Positions 49,237 to 61,534 of a DNA stretch of 64,000 bases are shown in pieces. A program made the position numbers and the translations under genes. The notes below the pieces were generated by a model, which was not told the origin of the DNA, did no database searches, and saw nothing but the letters and a program-made list of their open reading frames with translations. The stretch covers positions 23,622,001 through 23,686,000 of the forward strand of contig NC_083566.1 in the NCBI RefSeq assembly GCF_019925205.1, in the 5' to 3' direction. Position 1 is the first letter of the stretch. Every line of letters begins with the position of its first letter. This DNA comes from Metopolophium dirhodum (Eukaryota > Arthropoda > Insecta > Hemiptera > Aphididae).

Positions 49237-52200
49237 ATGAGCTTCTCCAGTCAGATATTCCGTTCACCGGAGTACACGAGCTTCAGGTGCAACGTGCCTC
49301 TCAAACAAATCATATTGGACGATACCGGCACGAATAAGGTTTTCACTTTTTCCTATTACTATAATTTTTCATTGTTATTTCTACTACTATACATTATGGC
49401 CGCTTTTCACAGGTTTGTTTTGTTAGATATCACTTGCACCTTTAATATAATTATAATACAATGACAGGTAACGGCCAATATCATGTTAAAAGTTACAAAC
49501 AACAATGTTGATAAGTGCTTATAACTTTTAAGCTGTAATTTGTTATTTACAATATTATTATATGAAATCCAACTATTGCAGGGATGGAGAGTGTATGACA
49601 CGGGTCCTCGTTCAGTTCAAACCCCGTTAGTGTTCTTGCTTCCAGTTAGTGGACGAGCCGAAGTCTTCTTCAAACAATTGCTAACGCTTAGTTCAAAAGG
49701 CTATCGAGTCATATCAGTATGTGGTATTAATAAGTTTTTGACTAATATTAACTGATTAAAAATTCTTTAATGGACTACCTATCTGTTATTTTTTCAGGCT
49801 GAAAATCCACCTTATTGGAGTGTGACTGAATGGTGTGAGGGATTCATGCAACTGTTGGATCATATGGATATTAAACAAGTGCATTTATTTGGTGCTTCAT
49901 TAGGTAATTAAATAGTTAATAATTTAAAAAATTATAGCACATGCTAATTGTTTCTTATCTGTATATAAGTTATTCATCAGACTGATCAATAATCCTAAAT
50001 TTATTTTTAACAAATATTTAATACCTCTATAAGTCCAATGATTGAAAATTATATTTTAATATTCATGTTTAATTCTTTGAACATATAAGCTTAAAAGACT
50101 CTCTACTTGTCTATACTAAACAGTAACCATTATAGTAATTGAAAAAATATGTGCAATTTTACCGTAATATGAACGACGCCATGAGAAAACAATAGTTAAT
50201 TGTTGATAACTAAATACAACTAAAACAATTAAAAATATAATTTATGTATATTTTATGGATGAAATTACTACATAAGAAATTATTTTCACATCTTATTTCA
50301 TTACAGCCAATGTAGCTTGTAATTTGTTGATGTAGCATAATTACATTGTGTCCAGTGTGGCAGTGTCGATACAATGAGTATACATTATTCATAAATGCTA
50401 TGTACAGCATAAATTTCAGAAGTGTTGCCATCAATGAATTATAAAAATGCCTGTTTGTAAATGCATACAAAGCAAATACATATACACTTGTTTTTTTAGT
50501 TCTCGAATATTATTTGTATAAATTGGAGATATAATTTAAGAGAGTAGATAATGCTGAGATACAACACTTAATTAAAATATGGTATTAACTAACCTATCAA
50601 AAATAACTTGGTACAGTGATGTTGAATACAATTAATAATGATTTTTAACACTCACATTTAAGTATATGACATATTATGATGTAGATGTTTCAAATATAAA
50701 ATTAGGTTTATGTTATGGTTTTACACCCTCTTTTTCTCAAAAAAATCAGAAAAGATACCCCTGGTATTAATTAATATAACTACTAATTTATTTAACTACT
50801 TTAAAATAAATGAAAATAATTTATCTTTAGTATTTAAATTATTACTACATAATTAGTTTTAATTACAATTTCAGTTTAAACAATTTAATTAAAATAATAT
50901 TAATATGATGACATGCTTTATTTAAGATACTTTATTTTTATAATCAAAATTATTATTATTTGAAATCTAATAAGATTCAATAAATATTTGGTATAAAATA
51001 AAATAAATTTAAATGTCTAATATTTCTTTAACAAAAACAAAATCATAATTATTTATATTAAACTTTGATAGTAATTATTATAGAATACTTGAATCATACA
51101 TAATATAATTAAAAAAATCTATGGAATATATTAAAAACATCACACCTATTCCTTACATTATTCACATCTTATTATTAGTACAGAACGGTTTCAAAAGTTA
51201 AAATTTATACTAATTAACCGTATAATATTTTTGTATAGTCGGTCAGTTTTATAAAATAACTAAATATTTTAAAAGAATAAAAATATAAAATCGATCTGTT
51301 TTTTTTATTTATTTAACAAATCCCCCTTTAGAAAAATCTATATTGAAAATAATCAATTACTTTGATACTTAATGATTAATATTTAATGTATACATTTCTT
51401 ACCTCAACCAGAATATAAGAAATTTTCTTGAATCTATACCTATTTTATGAGATTTCATTTTTAAACCTTCAGTCTCCATTTATTTTTTAAGTGTCCAAAC
51501 AAAAGTTACATCACACATTACGAGTTAGTACACTTTTGAACATATAATAGTTACCAATTTTGTGCAGGTGGCTGGTTTTTATTATGTACATAACAGTAGC
51601 ATAGATAAGCATAGAAACTGTTTGCTATTGTTAACAAGATTAAAAGATACTAAAAGTAAAAATACAAATAAACATGTAGAGATTTTATAGTTTGCCATTT
51701 AGATAAATGATGTATTTTCAGTAATTTTATATTTTGCTTAGGTGGATTTTTGGCTCAAAAGTTTGTAGAGTTTTCTACAATTGTACATCAACCTAAAGTT
51801 GTATCACTATTCTTGTGCAACTCTTTTACTGATACATCAATATTCAAATATAAAGATGCTGCTGTTTTGTAAGTTTAATTTTATCTTTATGTAAAATAAG
51901 CATTATTTGTTAATTTATTGTATGTATACAATATAATATGTCCCTAAATTTAGTTTTTTTCTTCTTAAACTTAATGCACTTGATGTATTTTTTAAAAATA
52001 AAAGTTTTTATCAGTTATTACTTAAACAGTTAAATAACTATTATATTACAATTATATTTTTTTTTTATAACTTACTTAAAACAATTATTTCAGTTTACCA
52101 TGTTGTTATTATTTCTTTTAGGCTCATTGTTATGTTATTGTTAATAAATTATTTTATTTTATTTTTTTAAATTTCTAGATTTTGGATTTTACCTGCAATG

Positions 52201-53027
52201 GTGCTTAGGAAAATGGTGTTATCAAATTTTTCATCAAGGGAAACATTTTACGATACACGGATAATGGATTCAATAGATTTTATGGTCGAACTGGTAATTA
52301 GCTTCTATCTATATAGATTATAGAACATAACTATATTGTAAAAATAATAATTATACTTTTATATTTTAGATTGAATCATTATCACAGGCTGATCTAGCAT
52401 CTCGTTTGACCATGAACTGTTTGAATAGCCGTGTTAATACATCATTGATGAGAGGCTTAAAAAGTGTCACCCTTATGGATGTATTTGATGACTATGCCTT
52501 AGGTTCGCCCATTAAGGAAAAAATTTATCAGGAATATCCTGAAGCTAAACTGGCTCAACTCAAGTCTGGCGGTAATTTTCCATACCTAAGTCGCAGTGAT
52601 GAAGTTAATTTACACTTGCAGGTAAATATACATTGCCGATATTATTTCTGTATCATACTCATCAATGACGGCCTGACTACAGCCGCTGGAAAGCAAATAC
52701 AGCTGAGGCCTCTCCTTTTTAATTTATTTTTTTAGGATTTCTTAAATATTTTTTTTGCTTGGTTTGTTTCTGGTCTATATAGGGAGTAGAGACTGCAAAA
52801 TATTTAACTGTATGTAATTTTAAGGCTCAATTTTTCTTTACAGGGCCCAAGGCTGTTATTAATTGGGCGCCTTAAAAAACTGATCCATGGGCCTTTGGTG
52901 TGCCAGGCCGACACTGATACTCATACAATATAATATTATATTATAATTACTTATTTTTCAGATACATTTGAGAAAATATGATGGTACTCCTTTTAGTGCA
53001 AGTGATAACATTCCCAATGCAGAGTAA
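49237..53027 (+). CDS. SPG21: Maspardin (SPG21 / ACP33-like alpha/beta hydrolase-fold protein)
   Basis: Seven coding exons: 49237-49338, 49582-49716, 49798-49903, 51742-51868, 52179-52293, 52370-52621 and 52962-53027. The total is 903 nt, 300 residues, against about 308 in mammals. Introns are GT-AG and all phases match. Maspardin is a non-classical alpha/beta-hydrolase-fold protein of the cytosol and endosomal/trans-Golgi membranes; loss in humans causes Mast syndrome. Family features: GWRVYDTGPRS; ENPPYWSVTEWCEGF; the nucleophile-elbow sequence HLFGASLGGFLAQKF with Ser at about residue 113; LFLCNSFTDTSIF; RLTMNCLNS; and LKSGGNFPYLSRSDEVNLHL. The chosen ATG gives the expected N-terminus with FRCNVPLKQI. 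Intron 3 is the long one (1.84 kb). It is divergent from PEX11. Identification is by motif recall, strong over the whole length. Confidence 0.96.
52655..52928. mobile_element. Possible small insertion in SPG21 intron 6
   Basis: A GC-richer island inside an AT-rich intron, from about GACGGCCTGACTACAGCC to TGCCAGGCCGACACTG, is bracketed by ATACTCAT at 52655-52662 and 52917-52924. The eight-base direct repeat would fit a transposon insertion, but the ends are not clearly inverted. The splice sites on both sides are intact. Confidence 0.4.
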
Positions 53028-53089
53028 CTCAAATACTTTATCACAAAAAACTGCTCAACATTTATACATTATTACTGACCAATTTGCTG

Positions 53090-53095
53090 AATAAA
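53090..53095 (+). terminator. Polyadenylation signal of SPG21
   Basis: AATAAA 63 bases after the TAA stop, followed by GTGTGCTGTG as a GT-rich element. A second AATAAA lies near 53322. Confidence 0.65.
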
Positions 53096-53099
53096 AGTG

Positions 53100-54407
53100 T
53101 GCTGTGAAATAGTTTGGCCAATTTATAAACACACAATATACATTTAATTGCATTTAGTGATTAAATAATTTTTAATTTTATCTCTGTTATATATATTTTT
53201 AAGTCAAAACCTATTGAAGACTACTAAAATACTATACTGTATTGAATATACATATGAAATGTGTGCTACCAAAAACTATATTAGTTTAATACCACCTTTT
53301 AAATGAGAATATTATACTAAAATAAACATGTGAATGCATTGTTCAAACTTTTAATTGATGTACAGCATTTTTAGTACATAATATTGCTCTATGTTGTATT
53401 GATTAAAATACACGTCATAATTATATTTTTTTAACGTGTACACTAACATTTTATTTTTTTTGCGGCGATAATATTTTTATTTTAAACTTAATTTGATATA
53501 GTTTTTTAATTGTTTTTAATTAATATATATATATTCAATTTTGTTATAATTTGTTTCTGGGTTTAAACCAATTGAATACTCATACATACTCCAAGCATTT
53601 GTGGTGATATTTTATACTTAATGTTTTTGGTATTTATATAATAATTTACTCTGAGTACAAATCTTGTACCATTATAATTTTAATACAATATAGCCAATTT
53701 ATTTTTGAATATGTGTTTTATGTATTTATATTATTTTTTTTTTAATTAGGTTCCTTTTTAGATATTTTGTAAGGATGGGTCTATAAAAAATGTTTTTGGT
53801 AGGTACATTAAATTATTGTTTTCATAATTGACAGTTGAAATTAATTTACAAAAAATAAATCGCTAAACTTAGGTAAATTCAAGGAAAGGTAATAGTATTC
53901 AAAAATATTGGTGTACCTACCTACCATTTACATTCTTCTTTAATAGAATTCTGCGGATGTGTCTTGTAACGGACATACCTAGTCTCAACGGATATCCCCT
54001 TGAAATTCTCGTATAACATTTAAGATGTCAATATCCGTACAACCATTTCCATAGGCCGCCAAAGTTTCCTTAAACCCACAACAGGCTCTAATATACTGCA
54101 TTGAATAAAATTAACGATGCTGGGAACACGATTCTACTCTTCTCGTCAATCCAAATCGAAATCTGTTGGGCCGTAGTCGTTAGGCCACCATGTAATTGAC
54201 GTGCTGACTCTTCAGATACCTTGAATTTGACCTTGCCCATCGCTTTCATTTCCATCGTGTAGGGTAATTCTACGTTCAATTCTGAGGTACCCTTAACATA
54301 TTTTACCGATCGTTATTAAGTATTAATTATGATATAATATATAAATATATTAATTGATAATATTTTTATAATATTAAGCAAGTACAAGGTAGGTTAGGTT
54401 AGGTTTT
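53100..54407. other. AT-rich non-coding stretch downstream of SPG21
   Basis: Possibly includes an extended 3' UTR. A 63-codon minus frame at 54088-54279 (NVELPYTMEMKAMGKVKFKV start) is denser than its surroundings but unrecognised. Three TTAGG-type units (GGTAGGTTAGGTTAGGTT) lie at about 54389-54405. Confidence 0.35.
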
Positions 54408-55570
54408 GAAAACAATTTGACTCTTTTTAAGCTGTTTACGGACATTGTCAGTTTTCAATTTTTAGATTCTGAGCGAAGCGATGAATGTATTGATTTTACA
54501 ATGATGTGATTTTTTTTATTTTTTGTGTCTGTCATCACCTTTTAGGACAGTAAAAGTGCTTGGATTTTCTTCAACAGTAACTTTTCTGATAGGAAAGTGA
54601 ATCTAGTTGGTACTTTGGGCCTTGGGGAGTCAAATGTAAAAATTTCCCAGTAGTTTTCAAAAGCGACGTGAAAAACAAAAGAAAAATTAAGGAAAAACGG
54701 GAATTTTTATGCAAAATCTGTTTTCGAGAAAATAGATTTTGGCTTTTGGTGTAACTCTAAAACAAATGACCGTAGGGACATGAAATTTTGACTGAATGTT
54801 TATAATTGCATTTCCTATACACCATAACATTTTCCAAATATTTTGAGCTGTTTACGGACATTGTCAATTTCCATATTTTTTAGTTTTTTTTCTATAAATA
54901 TCAATAAAATTTTATCTGTTGAGTAAAAAACCTTGAAAATTTAATAGAAGGCTATTGTTTCAAAGGCAGATGAAAAAAATTAAAAATCCTTAGTCACAGT
55001 TTTTATTTATAGGCATTTAAAGTTCAAATTTTGACAAAATCACGAAAATTAGCATATTATTTTGAGTTGAGAATTCATAAAAATTTTTCTTTTTAAATCT
55101 AAAATTTGAAAATGTAATATAAGATTACTCATAAATTTTTCTACCTTTACCAAAAAAAAAAATGTCTACAAGAAACTTAAATTAAATTTTTATGAGCGTC
55201 TGAAATTTATATTTTTACAACATTTGATATTCACTCAATATCTCATGTAACGATTTTATTATTTTGTTGTAATTAAAAAACAAATTACTGTAGATACTTG
55301 AAAATTTCACTGAATGTTTATATTAGCATTTTCTATACACCATAAAATTTTGAAAATAATTTGACTATTTTTGAACTGTTTACGGACATAGTCAGTTTTC
55401 AATTTTTTTAGTTTTGTTTTCTATATATATCAATAAAATGTTATTTTCTGGGTAAAAAAACATGAATATTTAAAGCAAGGCTCCTGATATATTATTACAA
55501 TAGCAGTTGAAAAATATTAAAAATACATAGGCACAATTTTTTTTTATAGGCATTTAAAGTTTGAATTTTG
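54408..55570 (+). repeat. Dispersed repeat family A, copy 2, with internal repetition
   Basis: Includes TTTTTAGATTCTGAGCGAAG and GATAGGAAAGTGAATCTAGT as in copies 1 and 3. The CTGTTTACGGACAT block occurs three times (about 54430, 54848 and 55376), each followed by CAGTTTTCAAT- or CAATTTCCAT-like sequence and a CTATA(A/T)AT(A/T)TCAATA tract. The copy is therefore made of partial tandem monomers of about 420-530 bp. No protein is readable. Confidence 0.85.
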
Positions 55571-56130
55571 ACAAAAGTACACCAGTGGCGTATTTAGGTC
55601 ATGAGCGGCTCCAGAGACATTGCCCCCCCTGGCCAAGTCATAATTTTCTGGCAATTTCGATTATTTTTTTTTGTAATTTTGTTTTTAATAGTATAAAATT
55701 GTTTAGAAATACAGCTAGGGGGGGGGGGGAGCTGATTTAGGTTAGGTACACCAGTGGCGTATTTAGGAATTTTTCAAGGATGGGTCCAGCTAATTTTCCA
55801 AACACCTTAATTTACCGTCGGTACGCATGACGCATCTATAAATGGTATACCGCAAGTTTAACTTCTTGAACGATCAATATTGAATCGATACGTATCGATA
55901 AACTCGAATTTCTTCCTTTAAAATCATAAATATATAAAGTTATAACATACACACAACCTACTTATATTACAAACTATTAATTAAAGTATTTTTTTTTAAG
56001 GCACCCGGTGCCGATGCCATTTTGTCCTGAAAAATACACTCTGCGGGAATAACGATACCGCCTTGTAGAATCAACCCCCCCTAAATAGGTATCGGGTATT
56101 AGATTAGTGGAAAAGTCTTATAATTGAGGG
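55571..56130 (+). mobile_element. Two direct copies of a CACCAGTGGCGTATTTAGG transposon end
   Basis: The same 19-20 bases occur at about 55580 and 55750, followed by different sequence each time. G- and C-runs (CCCCCCC near 55623, G11-G12 near 55718, CCCCCC near 56086) are typical of this class. Probably two nested or adjacent truncated insertions; no transposase is seen. Confidence 0.5.
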
Positions 56131-57753
56131 GGGAAACTAAAATATAATATTTAATTTTCAAATTGTATTGAATTGTGGAAAGTTTGAAAAACTGGCACCG
56201 AGACCCTTAAGTACAAATTACTTGTAAATAAAAATAAACACGTCATCGTTGCGTAAGACTGATAACTTCGCACTCTGATTAGAATCTGAAAGACTAGATT
56301 TATATAATATTTACCCATATTTATAATATTAGTCATCATAGTCAATAGTCATCACTCATCACGCATTTACACATCAGGCGCAGAGATAAAATCTTTAGAT
56401 ACATTTAGGCACTAGATAGCTAGGTACTCCTTACTTTTTAATGGGGTAACTGATGTTAATAGTATTATTCTATTATTATTTCTGTATATTATATAATACG
56501 ATGTGTACCTTCTTGCCTTACGCCCTATATACTACCTATAAACAATAGACTCTTACAATAGTAAGACCTACGTACTTAATACACAGAACTGTGGATTATA
56601 CATTTTTTTGGAGAGTTTTATTCATTTTATCAAACAAACGTAATATATTATGTATAGTGCGTACTACTACCTAATTAATAGTTAAGAAACAGTAAACTCT
56701 TTACACACGTGAAATATGCGGCGTAGGTAAAGATAATATGGAATAATCTCTTGTTTAATCTCGATTCTCGACGTGCGTTGTAAATTAGTGATAGTGGGGG
56801 GGGGGGGGGGTGTAGGACGCCCTCATAAATACCTAGTCGTCAAATATGGATTTTTGTTTTTAGTTGTGATGTTGTGAAATTAAAAACTTAATAAGTAATT
56901 CACATAATATTACCTACTGCCTACAGGAAATATTATTATAGAAATCATATTTTTTTCTTTACAAATAGGTAATTGACTTGAAACATTTTCAATAATCAAT
57001 AAGGAAATAGGTATAAGACATAGGTAGTAGGTACCTAGAAGGTTGTAGAATATTGTATTTGTATATACAGTCACATGGGTATCTGGGCATCTAGTACACC
57101 TATGTATTATAATATTCTACAACTGTTACTGTTTTAATTTGCAATGCTAATAAATTTATGTTATAATACTAAAAACCAAATGAACTTTTCAAAAAGGATA
57201 GGTACTAGGTAGTTAGGAAGAACTAAATAAGCAAAGATGTAAGAACAAATATAAATAAAAACTATATTATACCCGCCTACCTAAGGTTTTATAGAGGTAA
57301 CTTATAATTTAGTATATATATTGAATATAGATATATTATAATAATTATTATTATTATTATTATCTATACATAGGTAATCTAGTTTGTAGATTATCTATGG
57401 ATGTTTTGAACACCATTACAGTATTGCACCGAATATCAAATATTTAAATCACGAATTGCACAAATTTTAAATCATAATATATTGGTAGTGCATGTTATAC
57501 AAAATAGGATCAGCACGCACACATTTTAAATATCTACAGTCACTAGTTAGAGTCAACATCTGAGAACACATTATTTTTTTTCTTAGGTATAATACCTACC
57601 TACATAATTATTTTTACGCAGGGAAACAATAAATTAGAGTATCTATAGCAGTATAGCCTATGTATAACTCTGATGAAAAACGGCCGATAAGTGCGTGATG
57701 AATGATGGCGGCTCACTTTTCTTTAGCCGTACAATACCTATAGTAAATATTAT
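56131..57753. other. AT-rich non-coding stretch
   Basis: No gene recognised. It includes a G15 run at 56796-56810 and an (ATT)n tract near 57337-57361. Confidence 0.4.
56796..56810. repeat. G15 homopolymer
   Basis: Fifteen consecutive guanines in AT-rich DNA; possibly internal to a decayed transposon of the same G/C-run class as at 55.6-56.1 kb. Confidence 0.9.
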
Positions 57754-57759
57754 TTTATT
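57754..57759 (-). terminator. Polyadenylation signal of the odorant receptor gene
   Basis: AATAAA on the minus strand, about 45 bases after the stop codon at 57805-57807. Confidence 0.6.
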
Positions 57760-57804
57760 CAATAAAGTGCACAGTGCAGGCGTAATGCAGTTTTCACTTG
57801 ATAT

Positions 57805-60800
57805 CTATTCTGAAATGTTGTTTTTCGTATTGGTTATTTTCACCATAACGGAAACAACGTTGTATGACATCGACATTATCTGAAAAAATATTGACATTTA
57901 ATTATTGTGTTCAAGTAATATTTCTTAACTATTATAAACAAAATGATGTTAATACGCAAGCGAATATTTGAAGGTTGACAATCTTTTTCGGTGTAGCTTT
58001 TATCACCCAATTATTAGCATCATTCATCCGCATTGCCAATAATAACAACTTCTTAAATTTTAAATCCATCTGGGTCCAGTTGCAACAGTATATGCTATAG
58101 TTGACTAATTCTCTCTGTATAAAATAAAATATACCATCAAACCAAGTCGTTTTACGTCAATAATATTAATCTTAATATACATATCGGTTCATGTTGTCAA
58201 ATAGATAACAATAAATATACAACTCTATAGAAACATAAACAATTGTTGATCCGAGCTTAAGTAGGGTGAGGAATATATCCGGTTCCATTTTTAAGCATAC
58301 CTATAATAGTACAATGTAATTCAGTCGTTTAAAAACATATGAATTTATGATTAATCAATAAAATATTTATACGGACGTATAATTTATACTATACAGATGA
58401 GCGTCAATTTGTCGTATACGATATTTTACCGTAGTCAACAAATCATCGTGGATAACTTCATCGTCAGTTTAGTAACTAGCTCATCGATAGTTAAAAAAAA
58501 TACGAGTACCTATCAAAGAACTTTATAATTTATAATAAATGTAAATGTTATTTTTTTATCATATACCTAATATGAAAAAGTATATACAATTTTTCGATTG
58601 CAGCATTAATTTTAATTAATTAATTATCAAATACCTACATTATTTTTTAATAGATAAAAGTTACCGTTGGTTTTAGAATTTTATGTAATTTATAAAACTA
58701 AATATTTCTAGCTTATTCAGTCAATGATATCACAAACTTGAAAAGTTGTAGCTATATAGTAGGTATGCCATATATAAACATTTCATTTTTTTTATCAAAA
58801 AAGTAAAAACTTGGTTGACACTGCAGTATTGCACTACCACCACTACATCTCATAATCTATAAAGCAACGTTCTTAGTTCTGACTCTGAATCGAGAGTAAT
58901 AAAATTCACTCCGTAAATAAAAAAAAAATTTTTTATTTTTAATTTAAAAAACGTTTATTTTGCGATATTTTATATTACAACGGTAATGATTGAGGTTGGG
59001 ATTATAATGCACTATGCATTGGTTTCCAAATCTACGCGATACTCGTTTTATAACATACCTACATTGAATTTTTTGACGATTTTAAATTTAATGTCATTTT
59101 TGCATTTAAAGATTTTTAGAGCATTTTGAAGTTTTTTCTAAATTTAAATTAAAAATTTTATTTTTAAATTTGCACATGTTTTTATATGATTTTTATAATA
59201 AATATATGATCTAAAGTCTAAACCTATATAGTTACGGAAAAAAAATAGTTAATTTTCAGATTACATAAGTAGTCTAAATGTTAAGTTCTGTCTGTTAAAC
59301 ATTTCTACAATTATTTAAAAGTTTAAAATGTATATTAGAATTTATATCTTTAGTATTAAAAATAAAAATAATTTAGTGCACTATTTAGAATTTTTGGGGC
59401 ATTTTTTAGTTTTTCAAAAACATTAAAATCATCAATAATAATATATGATAATCAACCCAGAAAAATCCAAGGGAGGGGCAACTGTCCCTACTTCCTCCCC
59501 CCCCCCTGCGGACGCCCTTGGCGGTAATAGTGTATACTCATAAACATTTCGTATCGAAAGGGGTTTCAATACGTCAATATCTACGTTGTCTATAGCATGT
59601 AATATCTAATAGTTAATTAACAGTATAATATTATAGTTAAAACTTAACTAATGATCATACCACAATGAACCGGTATGTCAGGAGTATGATAGAAGCTGAA
59701 TTACTTGCAACCGTCAATAAAACAATGTATCTCACTACCGAAAAGAATGATTTTATTTTCCTAAAAAAAAAAAAATCGTAAATAGGTAAACGTTAAATTT
59801 TTTAAACATATATTCACATTCTTAACAATTTGGGGGTATAGTTTATATTATAATTTTGTTTAACGATTTGATTTGCATAATACAATGTTATATGTAAAAA
59901 CATATATTTATAATAAAATATTCATTACTCACATCATCCAGAGGCCTCTTAAGACGTTACACCGACATTTGTTGTCTCCGTCTTACAAGTCCAGAACATT
60001 GCAAATTTGACGCTCAGTTAATTTAAAAATTAGAGTGAATTGACCTCTTATAAAATGTAAAGGTAAGATTATTATCTAGGCAATAGGGTTTTTATTATAT
60101 TATAGTTTTAAAGGGTACTATGAGTATTTTAAGATGTACAAATAATTTACATTTTTAAAATACTCATAACTCGCTTTGAAATTAAAATATAATATGAATC
60201 TTATGACATTGCATAGATAATAATCTTACCTTTCAAAGAGGTCAATTCACTCTAATTTTTATACTAACGGAGCTAAACGTGATCTACTGAGCATTAAATT
60301 TGTTATGTTATGCACTTTTAAGACGGAGACAACAAATGTCGGTGTAACCACTGTAACGTCCTCTTAAGTCAAATTTTACGATAAGAAGAGAACCTAACTT
60401 AACCTTCCATGTGAATATTCTGATACTCTTACCCACAGCCCACAGGGACGATATCGTATATCTGCAATATGTATATATAAGGAATATACTCACAAATTAA
60501 GTTGCCCTTGATCATGTAATATTGACTTAAATTCTTCAAAATAACCTGTAATAATATTATGTAACAATAAACTAATTATAACTCATAACATTATGTTAAA
60601 AAAAATTGATTCTCATGCATACTATTATACTATTATATATTTATATTAACATATTATTTATTCTTTTGATTTGTACTCTACCATATTATGTTGAATTTAG
60701 ATTGATTACTAAACATCAAGTGGAAAGTGCATAATATATTTTAATATATCTAAATAAGTTAGAAAACTAAATACGATAAGATTTATACTTAAACATTTTT

Positions 60801-61534
60801 TTTTAAGTCTTACTTATTCGAGGACTGTTTTCGTGCCCCAAGTTCTTAAACGCCTGAACGAGAATATCCTGTTGAGACATTATAGCTGAACAAAATGATA
60901 TTAATAATACATTTGTCATGATAAAAATGTATGCAATATACAATGTTAAATTAACTTCAATTATGTAAAAAATTACAAAATACTGATTATAAGTGTAAGC
61001 AGTTACGCCGAAATTCAAGTTCAAGATATTCTGATAACGAACATTTAAATTTTCCGATGTTGTCAACATATTGATTGCGATCGGAAACATAAGCCATTGT
61101 ATCGTGACTACAATTGATAAAATTACATACCAGTTTGTAAATTGTCTAATTTTATCACGATAATTGTAAAGAGTAGTTTTGTATTTAACACACTGTTCAC
61201 TTGTGAAAAAATCATATCGCGTTACGTTGAATAGGTCCGATACTTTGTTCGCATTATACAAGTATACGGTCAACCTCCAAAAAGAAATTAGAATATTTAA
61301 ATTAGTAAAAGTAATAAGGAAATAGTCGATTTTGTTGTCAGTATCTTCACTGAATAATCCCACACTTCCGTAAATTATAAAACACTGGACTACCCCGGTG
61401 TACACAATATAAAAAAGCTGGTGAACGTTCCATCCATAAATCATTATTTCACTAGGATCAAATATCTGGTAGAATTGACACTGCTTTAATAGTTTCAAGT
61501 TAATAGCTACGTCGTCATCTTTAAGAGTACTCAT
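57805..61534 (-). CDS. Odorant receptor (insect 7tm_6 family)
   Basis: Six minus-strand coding exons: 61534-60814, 60545-60494, 59760-59661, 58300-58181, 58114-57956 and 57879-57805. The total is 1227 nt, 408 residues, a normal length. All introns are GT-AG with matching phases (1, 2, 0, 0, 0). Insect odorant receptors are seven-helix ligand-gated cation channel subunits that work with Orco in sensory neuron dendrites. Hydrophobic segments fall at about 38-60, 70-92, 133-158, 184-218 (exon 1), 266-291 (exon 3), 303-325 (exon 4) and 375-397 (exons 5-6). Diagnostic sequence includes YFEEFKSILHDQGQL (exon 2), YIYCYLFDNMN, IYCCNWTQMDLKFKKLLLLA and the ending NLQIFACIMSMSYNVVSVMV. This exon order is what I know from aphid receptors. 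No inactivating change is seen, so it is probably functional; which subfamily is unknown. Its introns are invaded by mobile elements. Confidence 0.93.
58900..59528 (-). mobile_element. Transposon fragment in odorant receptor intron 3
   Basis: Read minus, it starts CCGCCAAGGGCGTCCGCAGG, then a C/G-run, and continues into AT-rich sequence with repeated GCA(T)TTTT-like phrases. The terminal style matches GC-run transposon ends elsewhere in the window. The left border is not defined. Exons 3 and 4 on either side keep intact splice sites. Confidence 0.5.
59945..59953. repeat. Left 9-bp target-site duplication
   Basis: CCTCTTAAG, repeated exactly at 60360-60368 on the other side of the fold-back MITE. 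Confidence 0.85.
59954..60359. mobile_element. Fold-back MITE with 9-bp duplication (Mutator-like?) in odorant receptor intron 2
   Basis: 406 bp. The ends are inverted: left ACGTTACACCGACATTTGTT, right complement ACGTTAC-AGTGGTTAC-ACCGACATTTG, with a 9-base extra piece on the right. Inversion continues inward (TTAGAGTGAATTGACCTCTT against AAGAGGTCAATTCACTCTAA, and AAGGTAAGATTATTATCTA against its inverse), so nearly the whole element folds on itself. Exact 9-bp direct repeats CCTCTTAAG flank it. Long inverted ends with 9-bp duplications fit Mutator-like elements. It has no coding sequence. Confidence 0.88.

Noticed and set aside
52406..52735. A stand-alone 109-residue plus-strand protein
   Set aside because: Its first part is exon 6 of the SPG21 gene; the rest reads through the donor into intron 6.
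54389..54405. Interstitial telomere (TTAGG repeats)
   Set aside because: Only about three units are present, and TAGGT-type strings are common throughout this DNA.
58115..60493. Loss of the central exons of the odorant receptor through transposon insertion
   Set aside because: At first only exons 1, 2, 5 and 6 were evident. Closer reading found exons 3 (59661-59760) and 4 (58181-58300) with proper splice sites and phases, so the gene looks intact.
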